The notes under the pieces are model-generated. The model saw only the letters and a program-made list of their open reading frames with translations, was not told where the DNA came from and made no database searches. From contig NZ_AP028055.1 of NCBI RefSeq assembly GCF_040365225.1, positions 2,852,001-2,916,000 on the forward strand: DNA of 64,000 nucleotides. The letters are read 5' to 3'. A program made the position numbers and the translations under genes. Origin of the DNA: Bacteroides sedimenti. Its GTDB lineage: Bacteria; Bacteroidota; Bacteroidia; Bacteroidales; Bacteroidaceae. Shown here piece by piece: positions 54,220 through 63,987 of this stretch (position 1 is the first letter of the stretch; every line of letters begins with the position of its first letter).

Positions 54220-56835
54220 CTATTTCCCTTTGACAATTTTCTTAATGTCGTTTAGTTTATTCAGTGCCTCAATAGGTGTTAGATTATTTACATCCAGATT
54301 TAAGATCTCATCCCTGATCTGACAAAGTACGGGGTCGTCCAGCTGGAAGAAACTAAGCTGCATCCCTTCCCTGTTCTCGCCAACCTCCGAGAGATGCTTG
54401 CCCGAAATCCCCTTCTTGCGGTTATCCGATTCCAGCTTATGAAGGATATCATTAGATCGCTTCACAATACTTTTGGGCATACCTGCCATTTTCGCCACAT
54501 GAATACCAAAGGAGTGCTCGCTCCCACCCCGTTCAAGTTTACGTAGGAATATCACTTTATTATCAATTTCCTTCACTGAAACATTATAATTCTTTATCCG
54601 TTTAAAGGACTTCTCCATTTCATTGAGCTCATGGTAATGAGTAGCAAAGAGAGTACGAGCTCTTGCTTTAGGATGCTCGTGAATGTACTCAACAATTGCC
54701 CAGGCAATAGAGATACCGTCGTAGGTGGATGTTCCACGACCAAGTTCGTCAAACAGGACAAGGCTTCGTGGGGATATATTATTCAGAATATCGGATGCTT
54801 CATTCATCTCGACCATGAATGTAGATTCACCTACCGAAATATTATCACTTGCCCCAACTCGGGTGAATATTTTGTCTACCAACCCTACATGAGCACTTTC
54901 AGCTGGCACAAAACTACCTATCTGAGCCAATAGCGTAATAAGGGCAGTCTGCCGAAGCAAAGCTGATTTACCGGCCATATTCGGTCCTGTGATAATGATT
55001 ATCTGCTGATGTTCCGTGTCAATCGTCACATTGTTGGCAATATATTTCTCGCCTACAGGAAGTTGCTTTTCAATCACAGGATGTCTTCCCTGTTTAATTT
55101 CAAGCACATCGTTATCTTCAATGACAGGTCGAATGTATTTGTTTTCAGCTGCAACATTAGCAAAGGACAAAAGACAATCTATCCGGGCAATTTGATTGGC
55201 GTTAATTTGGATTGCCGGAATATATTCATTCAAAGAAAGCACCAGATCGTTATAAATACGGGTTTCGAGAACCAGGATTTTATCTTCGGCTCCTAATATT
55301 TTCTCTTCATATTCTTTAAGTTCCTGAGTAATATAACGCTCCGCATTGACTAAGGTTTGTTTTCGGATCCATTCTTGCGGCACCTTATCTTTATGGGTAT
55401 TTCTAACTTCAATAAAGTAACCGAAAACGTTGTTATAAGCAATTTTCAGACTGGGAATTCCTGTTAATTCACTCTCGCGTTGCTGAATCTGCAACAAGTA
55501 ATCTTTTCCTGAAAAGGCAATTTTTCGCAACTCATCAAGCTCTGAATTCACACCGCTCTTAATTACTCCGCCTTTATTGATCAGTAGAGGCGGATCATTA
55601 TTTATCTCCCCCTCAATCTTTTCTCGAATGGAAATACAGAGATTAAGCTGCTCCCCTATCCTACTCAGACTCTGATTATCGGCCGATAAACATGCCTCTT
55701 TTATGGGTTCTATTGCTCTTAATGCAACTTTCAACTGAACAACCTCTCTTGGAGATACCCTTCCGACAGCCACTTTCGAGATGATTCGTTCCAAATCGCC
55801 TATTAAATGTAATTGTTCTTCAATCAGTTCCTTGAACTCAGGATGACGGAAAAAATATTCCACAACATTCAGTCGGTCATTGATTGGCTTTTCATCTTTC
55901 AGGGGAAAGACTATCCAACGTTTTAACATTCGGGCACCCATCGGACTAATTGTTCTATCAATCACATTCAACAGGCTTTTCCCTCCGTCATTCATACTTG
56001 ATATCAATTCAAGATTGCGAACGGTATATTTATCCAAACGCACATATCTGTCTTCTTCAATTCGCGAAAGTGATGTAATGTGGCCAATCTGAGTATGCTG
56101 GGTCATGTCCAGATATTGAAGAATTGCTCCAGACGCTACAATTCCGTACTTGAGATGTTCCACCCCAAATCCTTTAAGGCTACTTGTTTCAAAATGCTTG
56201 AGTAATCTTTCACGGGCACTTGTTTCGGTAAAGGCCCAGTCTTCTAATTCAAAAGTGAAGAATTTATTTCCAAAGTTACCTTCAAACATCCCCCTTTTGC
56301 TACGTTCGAAAAGAACTTCTTTCGGAGCAAAATTATTCAACAGTTTATCTACATAATCAAAAGGTCCTTCTGCTGTAAGAAACTCCCCCGTAGAAATATC
56401 CAAAAAAGCTATCCCACATTCATTCTTTCCAAAATGAACTGCAGCCAAAAAATTATTCTCGTTGTAATTTAGAATATTATCGTTAATAGAAACTCCAGGA
56501 GTCACCAATTCGGTAATTCCTCGTTTCACCAGTTTTTTTGTTGTTTTAGGATCCTCGAGCTGGTCACAAATTGCAACTCTCTTGCCAGCTCTAATCAGTT
56601 TAGGTAAGTATGTATCCAAAGCATGATGGGGGAATCCCGCCATCTCAATTGTTTTAGCTTGTCCGTTTGCTCTTTTGGTCAGTGTAATCCCCAATATTTC
56701 AGAAGCGATGATAGCATCTTCAGAATATGTTTCGTAAAAGTCTCCACAACGAAAAAGCATCACCGCATCCGGATGTTTGGCTTTTAGGTCCAGAAACTGT
56801 TTCATCATTGGGGTAAGAACTATATCATTTGCCAC
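54220..56835 (-). CDS. mutS: DNA mismatch repair protein MutS
   Basis: An 871-residue protein. The mismatch-binding domain I has the Phe-x-Glu-type region near FRCGDFYETY (residues 28-37). Domains II-IV follow, and the ATPase has Walker A GPNMAGKSALL (about 620), Walker B LVLFDELGRGTSTYDG and FATHYHELNEME. The second-position Ala after GKS is common in Bacteroidetes MutS. Length and order are those of MutS1. A -7 box lies upstream; GH20 follows on the same strand. Confidence 0.97.
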   Translation of the reverse strand: MANDIVLTPMMKQFLDLKAKHPDAVMLFRCGDFYETYSEDAIIASEILGITLTKRANGQAKTIEMAGFPHHALDTYLPKLIRAGKRVAICDQLEDPKTTKKLVKRGITELVTPGVSINDNILNYNENNFLAAVHFGKNECGIAFLDISTGEFLTAEGPFDYVDKLLNNFAPKEVLFERSKRGMFEGNFGNKFFTFELEDWAFTETSARERLLKHFETSSLKGFGVEHLKYGIVASGAILQYLDMTQHTQIGHITSLSRIEEDRYVRLDKYTVRNLELISSMNDGGKSLLNVIDRTISPMGARMLKRWIVFPLKDEKPINDRLNVVEYFFRHPEFKELIEEQLHLIGDLERIISKVAVGRVSPREVVQLKVALRAIEPIKEACLSADNQSLSRIGEQLNLCISIREKIEGEINNDPPLLINKGGVIKSGVNSELDELRKIAFSGKDYLLQIQQRESELTGIPSLKIAYNNVFGYFIEVRNTHKDKVPQEWIRKQTLVNAERYITQELKEYEEKILGAEDKILVLETRIYNDLVLSLNEYIPAIQINANQIARIDCLLSFANVAAENKYIRPVIEDNDVLEIKQGRHPVIEKQLPVGEKYIANNVTIDTEHQQIIIITGPNMAGKSALLRQTALITLLAQIGSFVPAESAHVGLVDKIFTRVGASDNISVGESTFMVEMNEASDILNNISPRSLVLFDELGRGTSTYDGISIAWAIVEYIHEHPKARARTLFATHYHELNEMEKSFKRIKNYNVSVKEIDNKVIFLRKLERGGSEHSFGIHVAKMAGMPKSIVKRSNDILHKLESDNRKKGISGKHLSEVGENREGMQLSFFQLDDPVLCQIRDEILNLDVNNLTPIEALNKLNDIKKIVKGK

Positions 56836-56868
56836 GGTAAATTCCTCTTATTTTAGTGAATAATAAAC

Positions 56869-56877
56869 GCAAATATA
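56869..56877 (-). promoter_or_regulatory. -7 box for mutS
   Basis: Minus-strand TATATTTGC, a full TAnnTTTGY match 34 bases before the mutS start. A TTTG at 56904-56907 is 26 bases upstream, longer than the usual spacer. Confidence 0.55.
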
Positions 56878-56945
56878 GTTCTTTTAAGAAGAAATCTGGT
56901 CGCCAAAAACTTAAAAATTGAACAATTATTTAATCTTTAAAGTCC

Positions 56946-57881
56946 CTAATAACATTCAGCAGTTGCATCTACCCCTTTTTCTTTGAAAATATTAACAATT
57001 TCTTTTATATCCTTTTTGGGGAGCATATCAAGTGGAAATTGGTAGTATTTAAAATTTTTATCAAGTATTTCAAGGTAAAGAAAAGCCCCCTTCCCTAAAC
57101 TCGAACCAAAAGATACCTTCATTGTATCATCGTATTTAAATCCCCAGCTCTTTCTTCCAAGCAGGTTTCGAATAGTAAACGATTCATCTTTCATTTTCAG
57201 GTAATACATACGTTCCCAGTAGGTATATATAAAATATAACAATAAAGGAAGAAAACATAACAGCAGATGAAAAGTTGTTTCATTATGATAAACAATAAAA
57301 CTGTAAACCATAAAAATTATAATTGCACCCAGAATAATTAAAGGGGAAATAATTGTAAAAAATGCTTGCATACCCGATTTCTGGTAGATAGAAACCTTAA
57401 CTTTCGTATCAATTGGAGTGATTGGTTTGTAATTAAGAAATTGGATATTATTATCATGTAAATAAGTCAGAATTATCTTTATATCATGAAAACCAAATAG
57501 GGAAAAAGCCTTACGTTTTCCATCTTTAAAATGAAATATCATCACAGTGGGTCCACTTATCCCAATATATTTTCCTCTACCTTTTGGAACAGAATAATAG
57601 TAGTCTCTCATAAATTCGAATCCTTTAAGGTCGTTCAGGCATATTTTTGACTTGGGCAGAGCAAATAGATTATAGATTTGGATCACATCTTCCAGCAATC
57701 TAATTTTTCCGATTCCCTTCGAAAATGCATAAAAAAGGAGTGGAAACAACAGAAACAGATAAAGATAAACCATTAAAATTAACTCCTTAATGATTGCAAA
57801 AAGAAGGATGCAAGAGAGGAAAAGTACGACTACCCAAAATAGCCGGTATTTCCTACCAAGATAAAGAGTTATTGCTTTCAT
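56946..57881 (-). CDS. Membrane protein with two TM-pair plus PH-like repeats (unknown function)
   Basis: A 311-residue protein I do not recognise by name. It has two halves of similar plan: a hydrophobic hairpin (about 12-55), then a soluble beta-rich segment (about 58-160) with KICLNDLKGFEF; and a second hydrophobic hairpin (about 172-225), then a soluble segment (about 230-305) with SFTIRNLLGRKSWGFKYDDTMKV. The soluble parts resemble bacterial PH-like (YdbS/bPH) domains. It is preceded by a 311-bp divergent gap shared with leuS and is not part of an operon here. Confidence 0.7.
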   Translation of the reverse strand: MKAITLYLGRKYRLFWVVVLFLSCILLFAIIKELILMVYLYLFLLFPLLFYAFSKGIGKIRLLEDVIQIYNLFALPKSKICLNDLKGFEFMRDYYYSVPKGRGKYIGISGPTVMIFHFKDGKRKAFSLFGFHDIKIILTYLHDNNIQFLNYKPITPIDTKVKVSIYQKSGMQAFFTIISPLIILGAIIIFMVYSFIVYHNETTFHLLLCFLPLLLYFIYTYWERMYYLKMKDESFTIRNLLGRKSWGFKYDDTMKVSFGSSLGKGAFLYLEILDKNFKYYQFPLDMLPKKDIKEIVNIFKEKGVDATAECY

Positions 57882-57934
57882 AATATCAAGGCTTTTGGGT
57901 TGAATACAAAGATTAAAATTCAGCTTTCATTCAT

Positions 57935-57956
57935 GATAGCTACCAGAAGTTATCAT
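57935..57956. other. Small inverted repeat in the divergent leuS gap
   Basis: TGATAGCT and AGTTATCA can form an 8-bp stem with one G-T pair and a 6-base loop. The rest of the gap 57882-58192 is A/T-rich; I see no leader peptide or T-box-like element. Confidence 0.35.
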
Positions 57957-58126
57957 TAAGAATAGTATATATAGTTACCAATTCATCTTTAATATTAATA
58001 AGGGATTTATCTACTTGAACATAGATTGGTTACTTTCCTGTACAAGAGAATTAAAAACCCTATTTCATTATTCAGAAAATCAATAAGAATTTAAAAAAAG
58101 TAGAGCCAAATAAGCTTATCTTTCAT

Positions 58127-58135
58127 TATCTTTGT
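58127..58135 (+). promoter_or_regulatory. -7 box for leuS
   Basis: TATCTTTGT, a full TAnnTTTGY match 58 bases upstream of the start codon. No clear -33 element. Confidence 0.55.
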
Positions 58136-58192
58136 CCACTAAATAACTTCATTACGTAATTAATTAACACATTAAGATAAAAAGAGTTCGCT

Positions 58193-60982
58193 ATGGAATA
58201 TAATTTCAGGGAGATTGAGAAGAAATGGCAAAAACGATGGGCTGACCAAAAAACCTATCAGGTAACTGAAGATGAATCAAAGAAAAAGTTTTATGTACTA
58301 AACATGTTTCCTTATCCTTCGGGAGCAGGATTACATGTTGGACATCCGCTAGGATACATCGCATCTGATATTTATGCCCGTTACAAGCGTCTACAGGGAT
58401 TCAATGTACTGAATCCGATGGGATATGACGCTTATGGATTGCCGGCTGAGCAATACGCCATCCAAACCGGACAACACCCTGCAATAACAACTGTAAATAA
58501 CATCAACCGTTATCGTGAGCAATTAGATAAAATTGGTTTTTCATTCGACTGGAGTAGAGAGATACGTACCTGTGAACCGGATTATTATAAATGGACACAG
58601 TGGGCTTTCCAGCAAATGTTTAAACACTATTACGATAACGATGCAAAAAAAGCAGCTCCAATAACCGAACTGATCAATAGATTTGAAACCCTCGGTACTG
58701 AAGGGTTGAATGCTGCCTGTGGCGAAGAACTTTCGTTTACAGCCGAAGAATGGAAGGCTAAAAGTGAGAAAGAACAACAAAGTATCCTGCTTAACTACCG
58801 CATTGCCTACCTTGGAGACACAATGGTAAACTGGTGTCCGGCACTTGGAACTGTACTTGCAAACGATGAAGTTGTTGATGGAGTATCTGAACGTGGTGGT
58901 CACCCGGTTATTCAAAAAGTAATGCGTCAATGGTGCTTGCGTGTTTCTGCTTATGCACAACGTCTTCTCGATGGACTGGAAACTGTAGACTGGACCGATT
59001 CGTTGAAAGAGACGCAGAAAAACTGGATTGGTAGGAGTGAAGGTGCCGAAATGCAATTTAAGGTTAAAGATTCCGATATGGAATTCACCATCTTTACTAC
59101 CCGTGCCGATACAATTTTTGGTGTAACCTTCATGGTTCTTGCTCCTGAAAGCGAACTGGTGGGCAAACTAACCACAGTTAAGCAGAAAGCAGAAGTTCAG
59201 TCTTATCTGGACGCTACAAAGAAAAGAACCGAACGCGAACGTATTGCCGACCGTAGGGTAACCGGCGTGTTCTCCGGATCGTATGCAATTAATCCTTTGA
59301 CCCAGGAAGCTATTCCGGTATGGATCAGCGATTATGTATTAGCTGGATATGGTACCGGAGCTATCATGGCAGTACCGGCACACGATAGTCGTGACTATGC
59401 ATTTGCTAAACATTTCGGACTGGAAATCCGTCCGTTGATTGAAGGCTGCGATGTTTCTGAAGATAGCTTTGATGCCAAGGAAGGAATCATGATTAACTCT
59501 CCAAGTCCCGAAAATGCAATCGAAGGCGGATTGGTACTTAACGGACTGACTATCAAGGAAGCTATTGCCAAAACCAAAGAATACATAAAGGAAAATAACC
59601 TGGGTAAAGTGAAGGTCAACTACCGTCTTCGTGATGCAATCTTCTCACGTCAGCGTTACTGGGGTGAACCATTCCCGGTATACTACAAAGAAGGAATGCC
59701 TTATATGCTTGATGAAGACAAGCTTCCATTGGAACTTCCTGAGGTAGACAAATTCCTTCCAACAGAAACAGGAGAACCACCACTGGGTCGTGCAACAAAC
59801 TGGAAAACTGAAGAAGGGTATCCTCTTGAACTGAATACAATGCCGGGATTTGCAGGATCAAGCGCCTACTATCTACGTTATATGGATCCGCACAATTGCG
59901 AAGCACTGGTATCATCTAAGGCAAATGCATACTGGCAAAATGTGGATCTTTATGTAGGAGGAACCGAGCATGCTACCGGTCACTTGATTTATTCTCGTTT
60001 CTGGAATAAATTTCTGCATGATATCGGCGTTTCTATTAAAGAAGAACCTTTCCAGAAGCTGATTAACCAGGGAATGATTCAGGGAAGAAGTAATTTTGTT
60101 TATCGAATTAAAGATACCAATACATTTGTATCGCTCAACTTAAAAGATCAGTACGATGTAACTCCGTTGCACGTAGATGTAAATATTGTAAGTAATGATA
60201 TTCTTGACCTGGAAGCATTCAAAAATTGGAATCCGGAATACAAAACTGCGGAATTCATTCTTGAAGATGGCAAGTACATCTGTGGTTGGGCTGTTGAAAA
60301 GATGAGTAAATCGATGTTCAACGTGGTAAATCCAGATATGATTGTTGAAAAATATGGTGCAGATACACTCAGATTGTATGAGATGTTCTTAGGTCCTGTT
60401 GAACAATCCAAGCCATGGGACACTAACGGCATTGACGGTGTTTACCGTTTCATCCGCAAATTCTGGCATCTATTCTATAGCAAAACCGGAGAATTCCAAG
60501 TTAAAGATGAACCTGCAACCAAAGAAGAACTGAAAGCAATTCATAAACTGATTAAGAAAGTATCAGCTGATATTGAGATGTTCTCATACAACACTTCAGT
60601 CAGTGCATTTATGATTTGTGTAAACGAGCTCTCTTCCTTGAAATGCAGCAAAAAAGAGATTCTCAACAACCTGGTTATCTTGTTGGCACCATTTGCTCCT
60701 CACATCAGTGAAGAGTTGTGGGAGACATTGGGTAATACAACCTCTGTTTGTGATGCACAATGGCCAGAATTAAATGAAGAATATCTAAAAGAAGATGTTG
60801 TGAACTATACAATCTCTTTCAATGGTAAAGCGCGATTCAACATGGAATTTGCAGCAGATGCAGACAATAATACCATACAGGAAAAAGTCCTTGCATCCGA
60901 AAACGCAATTAAATGGATTGAAGGCAAACCCATCAAGAAAGTGATTATCGTTCCTAAAAAGATTGTGAACATTGTTGTCTAA
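58193..60982 (+). CDS. leuS: Leucyl-tRNA synthetase
   Basis: A 929-residue class I synthetase. The HIGH motif is HVGH (48-51) within FPYPSGAGLHVGHPLGY. The CP1 editing domain includes TRADTIFGVTFMVLAPE and GYGTGAIMAVPAHDSRD. The KMSKS motif is near residue 703 (EKMSKSMFNVVNPD), followed by the anticodon-binding domain. It is about 70 residues longer than E. coli LeuS because of an insertion before KMSKS (about 620-690), usual in Bacteroidetes. The YitT-family gene follows after 14 bases. Confidence 0.97.
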   Translation: MEYNFREIEKKWQKRWADQKTYQVTEDESKKKFYVLNMFPYPSGAGLHVGHPLGYIASDIYARYKRLQGFNVLNPMGYDAYGLPAEQYAIQTGQHPAITTVNNINRYREQLDKIGFSFDWSREIRTCEPDYYKWTQWAFQQMFKHYYDNDAKKAAPITELINRFETLGTEGLNAACGEELSFTAEEWKAKSEKEQQSILLNYRIAYLGDTMVNWCPALGTVLANDEVVDGVSERGGHPVIQKVMRQWCLRVSAYAQRLLDGLETVDWTDSLKETQKNWIGRSEGAEMQFKVKDSDMEFTIFTTRADTIFGVTFMVLAPESELVGKLTTVKQKAEVQSYLDATKKRTERERIADRRVTGVFSGSYAINPLTQEAIPVWISDYVLAGYGTGAIMAVPAHDSRDYAFAKHFGLEIRPLIEGCDVSEDSFDAKEGIMINSPSPENAIEGGLVLNGLTIKEAIAKTKEYIKENNLGKVKVNYRLRDAIFSRQRYWGEPFPVYYKEGMPYMLDEDKLPLELPEVDKFLPTETGEPPLGRATNWKTEEGYPLELNTMPGFAGSSAYYLRYMDPHNCEALVSSKANAYWQNVDLYVGGTEHATGHLIYSRFWNKFLHDIGVSIKEEPFQKLINQGMIQGRSNFVYRIKDTNTFVSLNLKDQYDVTPLHVDVNIVSNDILDLEAFKNWNPEYKTAEFILEDGKYICGWAVEKMSKSMFNVVNPDMIVEKYGADTLRLYEMFLGPVEQSKPWDTNGIDGVYRFIRKFWHLFYSKTGEFQVKDEPATKEELKAIHKLIKKVSADIEMFSYNTSVSAFMICVNELSSLKCSKKEILNNLVILLAPFAPHISEELWETLGNTTSVCDAQWPELNEEYLKEDVVNYTISFNGKARFNMEFAADADNNTIQEKVLASENAIKWIEGKPIKKVIIVPKKIVNIVV

Positions 60983-60996
60983 TATTAAGAGCCAAT

Positions 60997-61878
60997 ATGG
61001 TAAAATTTAATAAAACTGATTTTTTAAGAGAATTAAAAGATTATTTTTTCATCAACTTAGGCTTAATTAGTTATGCAGTAGGTTGGGCAGCATTTTTACT
61101 GCCCTACCAAATAACAACCGGTGGTGTAACAGGTATTTCAGCAATAATTTACTACGCCACAGGTGTGCAGATTGAAATCAGTTATTTTATTATTAATGCC
61201 ATCTTAATGACATTTGCAATAAGAATACTGGGACCTAAATTCAGTATAAAAACAACCTATGCCATCTTTGCACTAACCTTTTTTCTCTGGTTATTCCAGT
61301 TGATGATTGGAAATAAGCTGCTATTGGGACCAGGTCAGGATTTTATGGCCTGCGTAATTGGAGCTACCATGTGCGGAATAGGATTGGGGATAGTGTTTGT
61401 AAACAACGGTAGTACAGGAGGTACAGATATAATTGCCGCCATTGTCAATAAATACAAGGATGTAACCTTTGGACGTATGATTTTATACTGCGATGTGGTA
61501 ATTATATGTTCATGCTATTTTATCTTTGATGACTGGAGAAGAGTATTATTCGGACTATCCACACTGGTTGTAATCAGCTATGTGCTCGACTTGATTGTGA
61601 ATAGCGCCCGACAGTCAGTTCAATTTTTTATTTTCTCCAAGCATTACGAAAAGATTGCCGAAAGAATAGTTCAGGATCAACATCGTGGAGTAACCATCTT
61701 AGACGGAACAGGATGGTACACCAAAGAACGGGTGAAAGTTCTCTTTGTGCTAGCCAAAAAGAGTCAATCTATTGAAATATTCCGTCTGGTGAAAGATATT
61801 GATCCCGATGCTTTCGTATCGCAGAGTTCAGTAATTGGTGTGTATGGAGAAGGGTTTGAAAAGATCAAAGTGAAATAA
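60997..61878 (+). CDS. YitT-family membrane protein (DUF161/DUF2179)
   Basis: A 293-residue protein. Five or six transmembrane segments occupy about residues 10-210 (LISYAVGWAAFLLPYQITTGGVTGISAIIYY, then NNGSTGGTDIIAAIVNKY), and the C-terminal cytoplasmic DUF2179 domain is about 215-290 (GVTILDGTGWYTKERVKVLFVLAKK). Function is unproven in the family. It lies between leuS and a large membrane protein with gaps of 14 and 16 bases and is probably co-transcribed. Confidence 0.9.
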   Translation: MVKFNKTDFLRELKDYFFINLGLISYAVGWAAFLLPYQITTGGVTGISAIIYYATGVQIEISYFIINAILMTFAIRILGPKFSIKTTYAIFALTFFLWLFQLMIGNKLLLGPGQDFMACVIGATMCGIGLGIVFVNNGSTGGTDIIAAIVNKYKDVTFGRMILYCDVVIICSCYFIFDDWRRVLFGLSTLVVISYVLDLIVNSARQSVQFFIFSKHYEKIAERIVQDQHRGVTILDGTGWYTKERVKVLFVLAKKSQSIEIFRLVKDIDPDAFVSQSSVIGVYGEGFEKIKVK

Positions 61879-61894
61879 CCAGAATCCATAATTA

Positions 61895-63382
61895 ATGAAA
61901 ATAAAGACAGATAGTAAATATAAATGGGCAGATTTATTACTGATCATCTCTTGTATCAGTTCTCTACTCCCATTATTTTTACTATCTGTTTATAATAATC
62001 CGGCCAATGATGATTATACGTACGCATTAAGAGATGTCAATAGAAACATTTTCGACGTTATATTTCACACTTATCAAACCTGGTCCGGAAGATATTTTGC
62101 CACAGCGATTGGTCAATTAAATCCACTTACTTTCCATTCTTTGACTGCCTACAAAGCCTACCCTGTGGTGTTGCTTCTTTTCTTTTCTTTCTCCTTTTTC
62201 TATCTCTTTCATTCGCTATTTAAAGGAACTCTCAGCCGCTTGAAAATATGTTCAATCAGCATGTTTTTCATTCTATTGTTTTTATTTCAGACACCCAGTT
62301 CTTCAGAAGCGTTTTATTGGTTTTCAGGTTATGCAGCCTACACTGTTCCTGCAATACTCACTCTAATTTTGGGAGCAATCCTGATAAAAAAAAGAAATTT
62401 ACTGCAACAAATTACTGCAGTCGCATTAACCATACTTATTATTGGCGGAAATGAGGTTTCAGCCTGTATTCTGTTTTCAATTCTATTGTTTATTAACATT
62501 GTCCCATATATCCAAAAAAATCAGATAAATAAACAAAATGCACTCTTATTATTTGTATCGGCTATTTGTCTGGCAATTGTAGTTTTATCTCCGGGAAATT
62601 CCATCAGATCTGAAGGAGAAACCACCTCTTGCAATCTTATCTGGACAATAGGTGGCAGCCTTTTGCAAAGTTTCTCTTGGTTTGTTGTCTGGGGACAAAC
62701 GTTATTACTTGCTTCCATCGTTTATATTACACTCTTCGGTATAAAAATAGCAAATTCAGAGAATGAAAAGCTGAATAAACTTTTTAGTATCAAGTGGAAA
62801 TATTTCATACTTTTCTTTTTCCTAACGCTTTTCTTAGCTCATATCCCACCATTCTGGGGACTTGGAACAGTGGTAATTGGTCGCATTGCCAATGTGATAT
62901 ACCTTTTCTTCATTTTTTCCTGGTTTTTTGGCATCCAGCTAATAATCAATAAGTACAAAAAACAAATTCCTTCACATAATAATTCTTATCTAAAATATCT
63001 TTATGCCACTGTCTTAGTTGCCTTTTTACTAAATAATGTATTCAATATCAATAATAATGTGGCAACATCATACGTTGATTTAATAACAGGAAGAGCTAGC
63101 AACTACAATGAGGAGTTAGAAAAAAGAAGAGTATTGATTGAAAACAATAATAATACTTCACAGGTTATTATGATTCCTGTAATTGATAATCTGCCCAAAA
63201 CAATCTATTTCAACGATATCAGCAACGATGAAAATTACTGGGCCAACAGAAGTTACAAGGAATATTGGAATTGTAAAGCAAAAATAAAAAAGGAAGATAG
63301 AAAAGAGTATAGCTATTCAAATTTTGAAGCATTGAAACTTTTCGGGAAAAATATCAGAAACAATAAATTCAGCAGACAATGA
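61895..63382 (+). CDS. Polytopic membrane protein, DUF6056-like
   Basis: A 495-residue protein with about ten to eleven hydrophobic helices over residues 15-390, an early periplasmic loop NPANDDYTYALRDVNRN with an acidic pair reminiscent of GT-C glycosyltransferases, and a soluble C-terminus (about 400-495). It fits the DUF6056 family by overall pattern. The first-loop Asp-Asp may be a catalytic or metal site, as in GT-C enzymes, but this is inference. Its stop overlaps the rdgB start by 4 bases (ATGA, 63379-63382). Confidence 0.7.
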   Translation: MKIKTDSKYKWADLLLIISCISSLLPLFLLSVYNNPANDDYTYALRDVNRNIFDVIFHTYQTWSGRYFATAIGQLNPLTFHSLTAYKAYPVVLLLFFSFSFFYLFHSLFKGTLSRLKICSISMFFILLFLFQTPSSSEAFYWFSGYAAYTVPAILTLILGAILIKKRNLLQQITAVALTILIIGGNEVSACILFSILLFINIVPYIQKNQINKQNALLLFVSAICLAIVVLSPGNSIRSEGETTSCNLIWTIGGSLLQSFSWFVVWGQTLLLASIVYITLFGIKIANSENEKLNKLFSIKWKYFILFFFLTLFLAHIPPFWGLGTVVIGRIANVIYLFFIFSWFFGIQLIINKYKKQIPSHNNSYLKYLYATVLVAFLLNNVFNINNNVATSYVDLITGRASNYNEELEKRRVLIENNNNTSQVIMIPVIDNLPKTIYFNDISNDENYWANRSYKEYWNCKAKIKKEDRKEYSYSNFEALKLFGKNIRNNKFSRQ

Positions 63383-63987
63383 ACATGAAAAATAAACTTG
63401 TTTTCGCAACAAATAATCGCCATAAACTAGAAGAAGTGTCGCACATTCTAAATGATAAAGTTGAGATACTTAGTTTAAAAGATATCAATTGCGATGTGGA
63501 TATCCCGGAAACGGCAGATAATCTGGAAGGGAATGCATTTTTAAAAGCACAGTACGTGCATGAAAATTACGGATTCAACTGTTTCGCAGATGATACCGGT
63601 CTCGAAATTGAAGCTCTCAATAATGCACCAGGAGTCTACTCGGCCCGGTATGCCGGCACCGATAAAAGCTCCGAAGCAAACATGCTCAAAGTTTTAAAGG
63701 AACTGGAAGGAATCGAAAACAGAAAAGCGCAGTTCAGAACAGCCATTTCTCTGATTATAGGTGGTGAGTCTTATCTTTTTGAAGGAATAATCAAAGGAAC
63801 TATCATCAAGGAAAAAAGAGGAAATGCAGGTTTTGGGTACGACCCGATTTTCATGCCGGAAGGTTATGATAAGACATTTGCTGAATTAGGGAACGAAATA
63901 AAAAATAAAATCAGCCACCGTGCTCTGGCAATCAATAAGCTATGTGATTTCTTAAAAGAGTTCGATTATGAAAAAACTGGTCTTTAG
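63379..63987 (+). CDS. rdgB: Non-canonical purine NTP pyrophosphatase (RdgB/HAM1)
   Basis: A 202-residue house-cleaning enzyme hydrolysing dITP, ITP and XTP to monophosphates. FATNNRHKLEEV is the opening nucleotide-binding motif, FADDTGLEIEALNNAPGVYSARYAG the metal-binding centre, and GFGYDPIFMPEGYDKTFAELG with NKISHRALA the C-terminal signatures. A second ATG at 63385 is possible, but the overlap with the previous stop favours 63379. Confidence 0.95.
   Translation: MNMKNKLVFATNNRHKLEEVSHILNDKVEILSLKDINCDVDIPETADNLEGNAFLKAQYVHENYGFNCFADDTGLEIEALNNAPGVYSARYAGTDKSSEANMLKVLKELEGIENRKAQFRTAISLIIGGESYLFEGIIKGTIIKEKRGNAGFGYDPIFMPEGYDKTFAELGNEIKNKISHRALAINKLCDFLKEFDYEKTGL

Noticed and set aside
57882..58192. 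T-box or leader-peptide control of leuS
   Set aside because: No T-box core, no run of Leu codons in a short frame and no terminator/antiterminator pair is visible.
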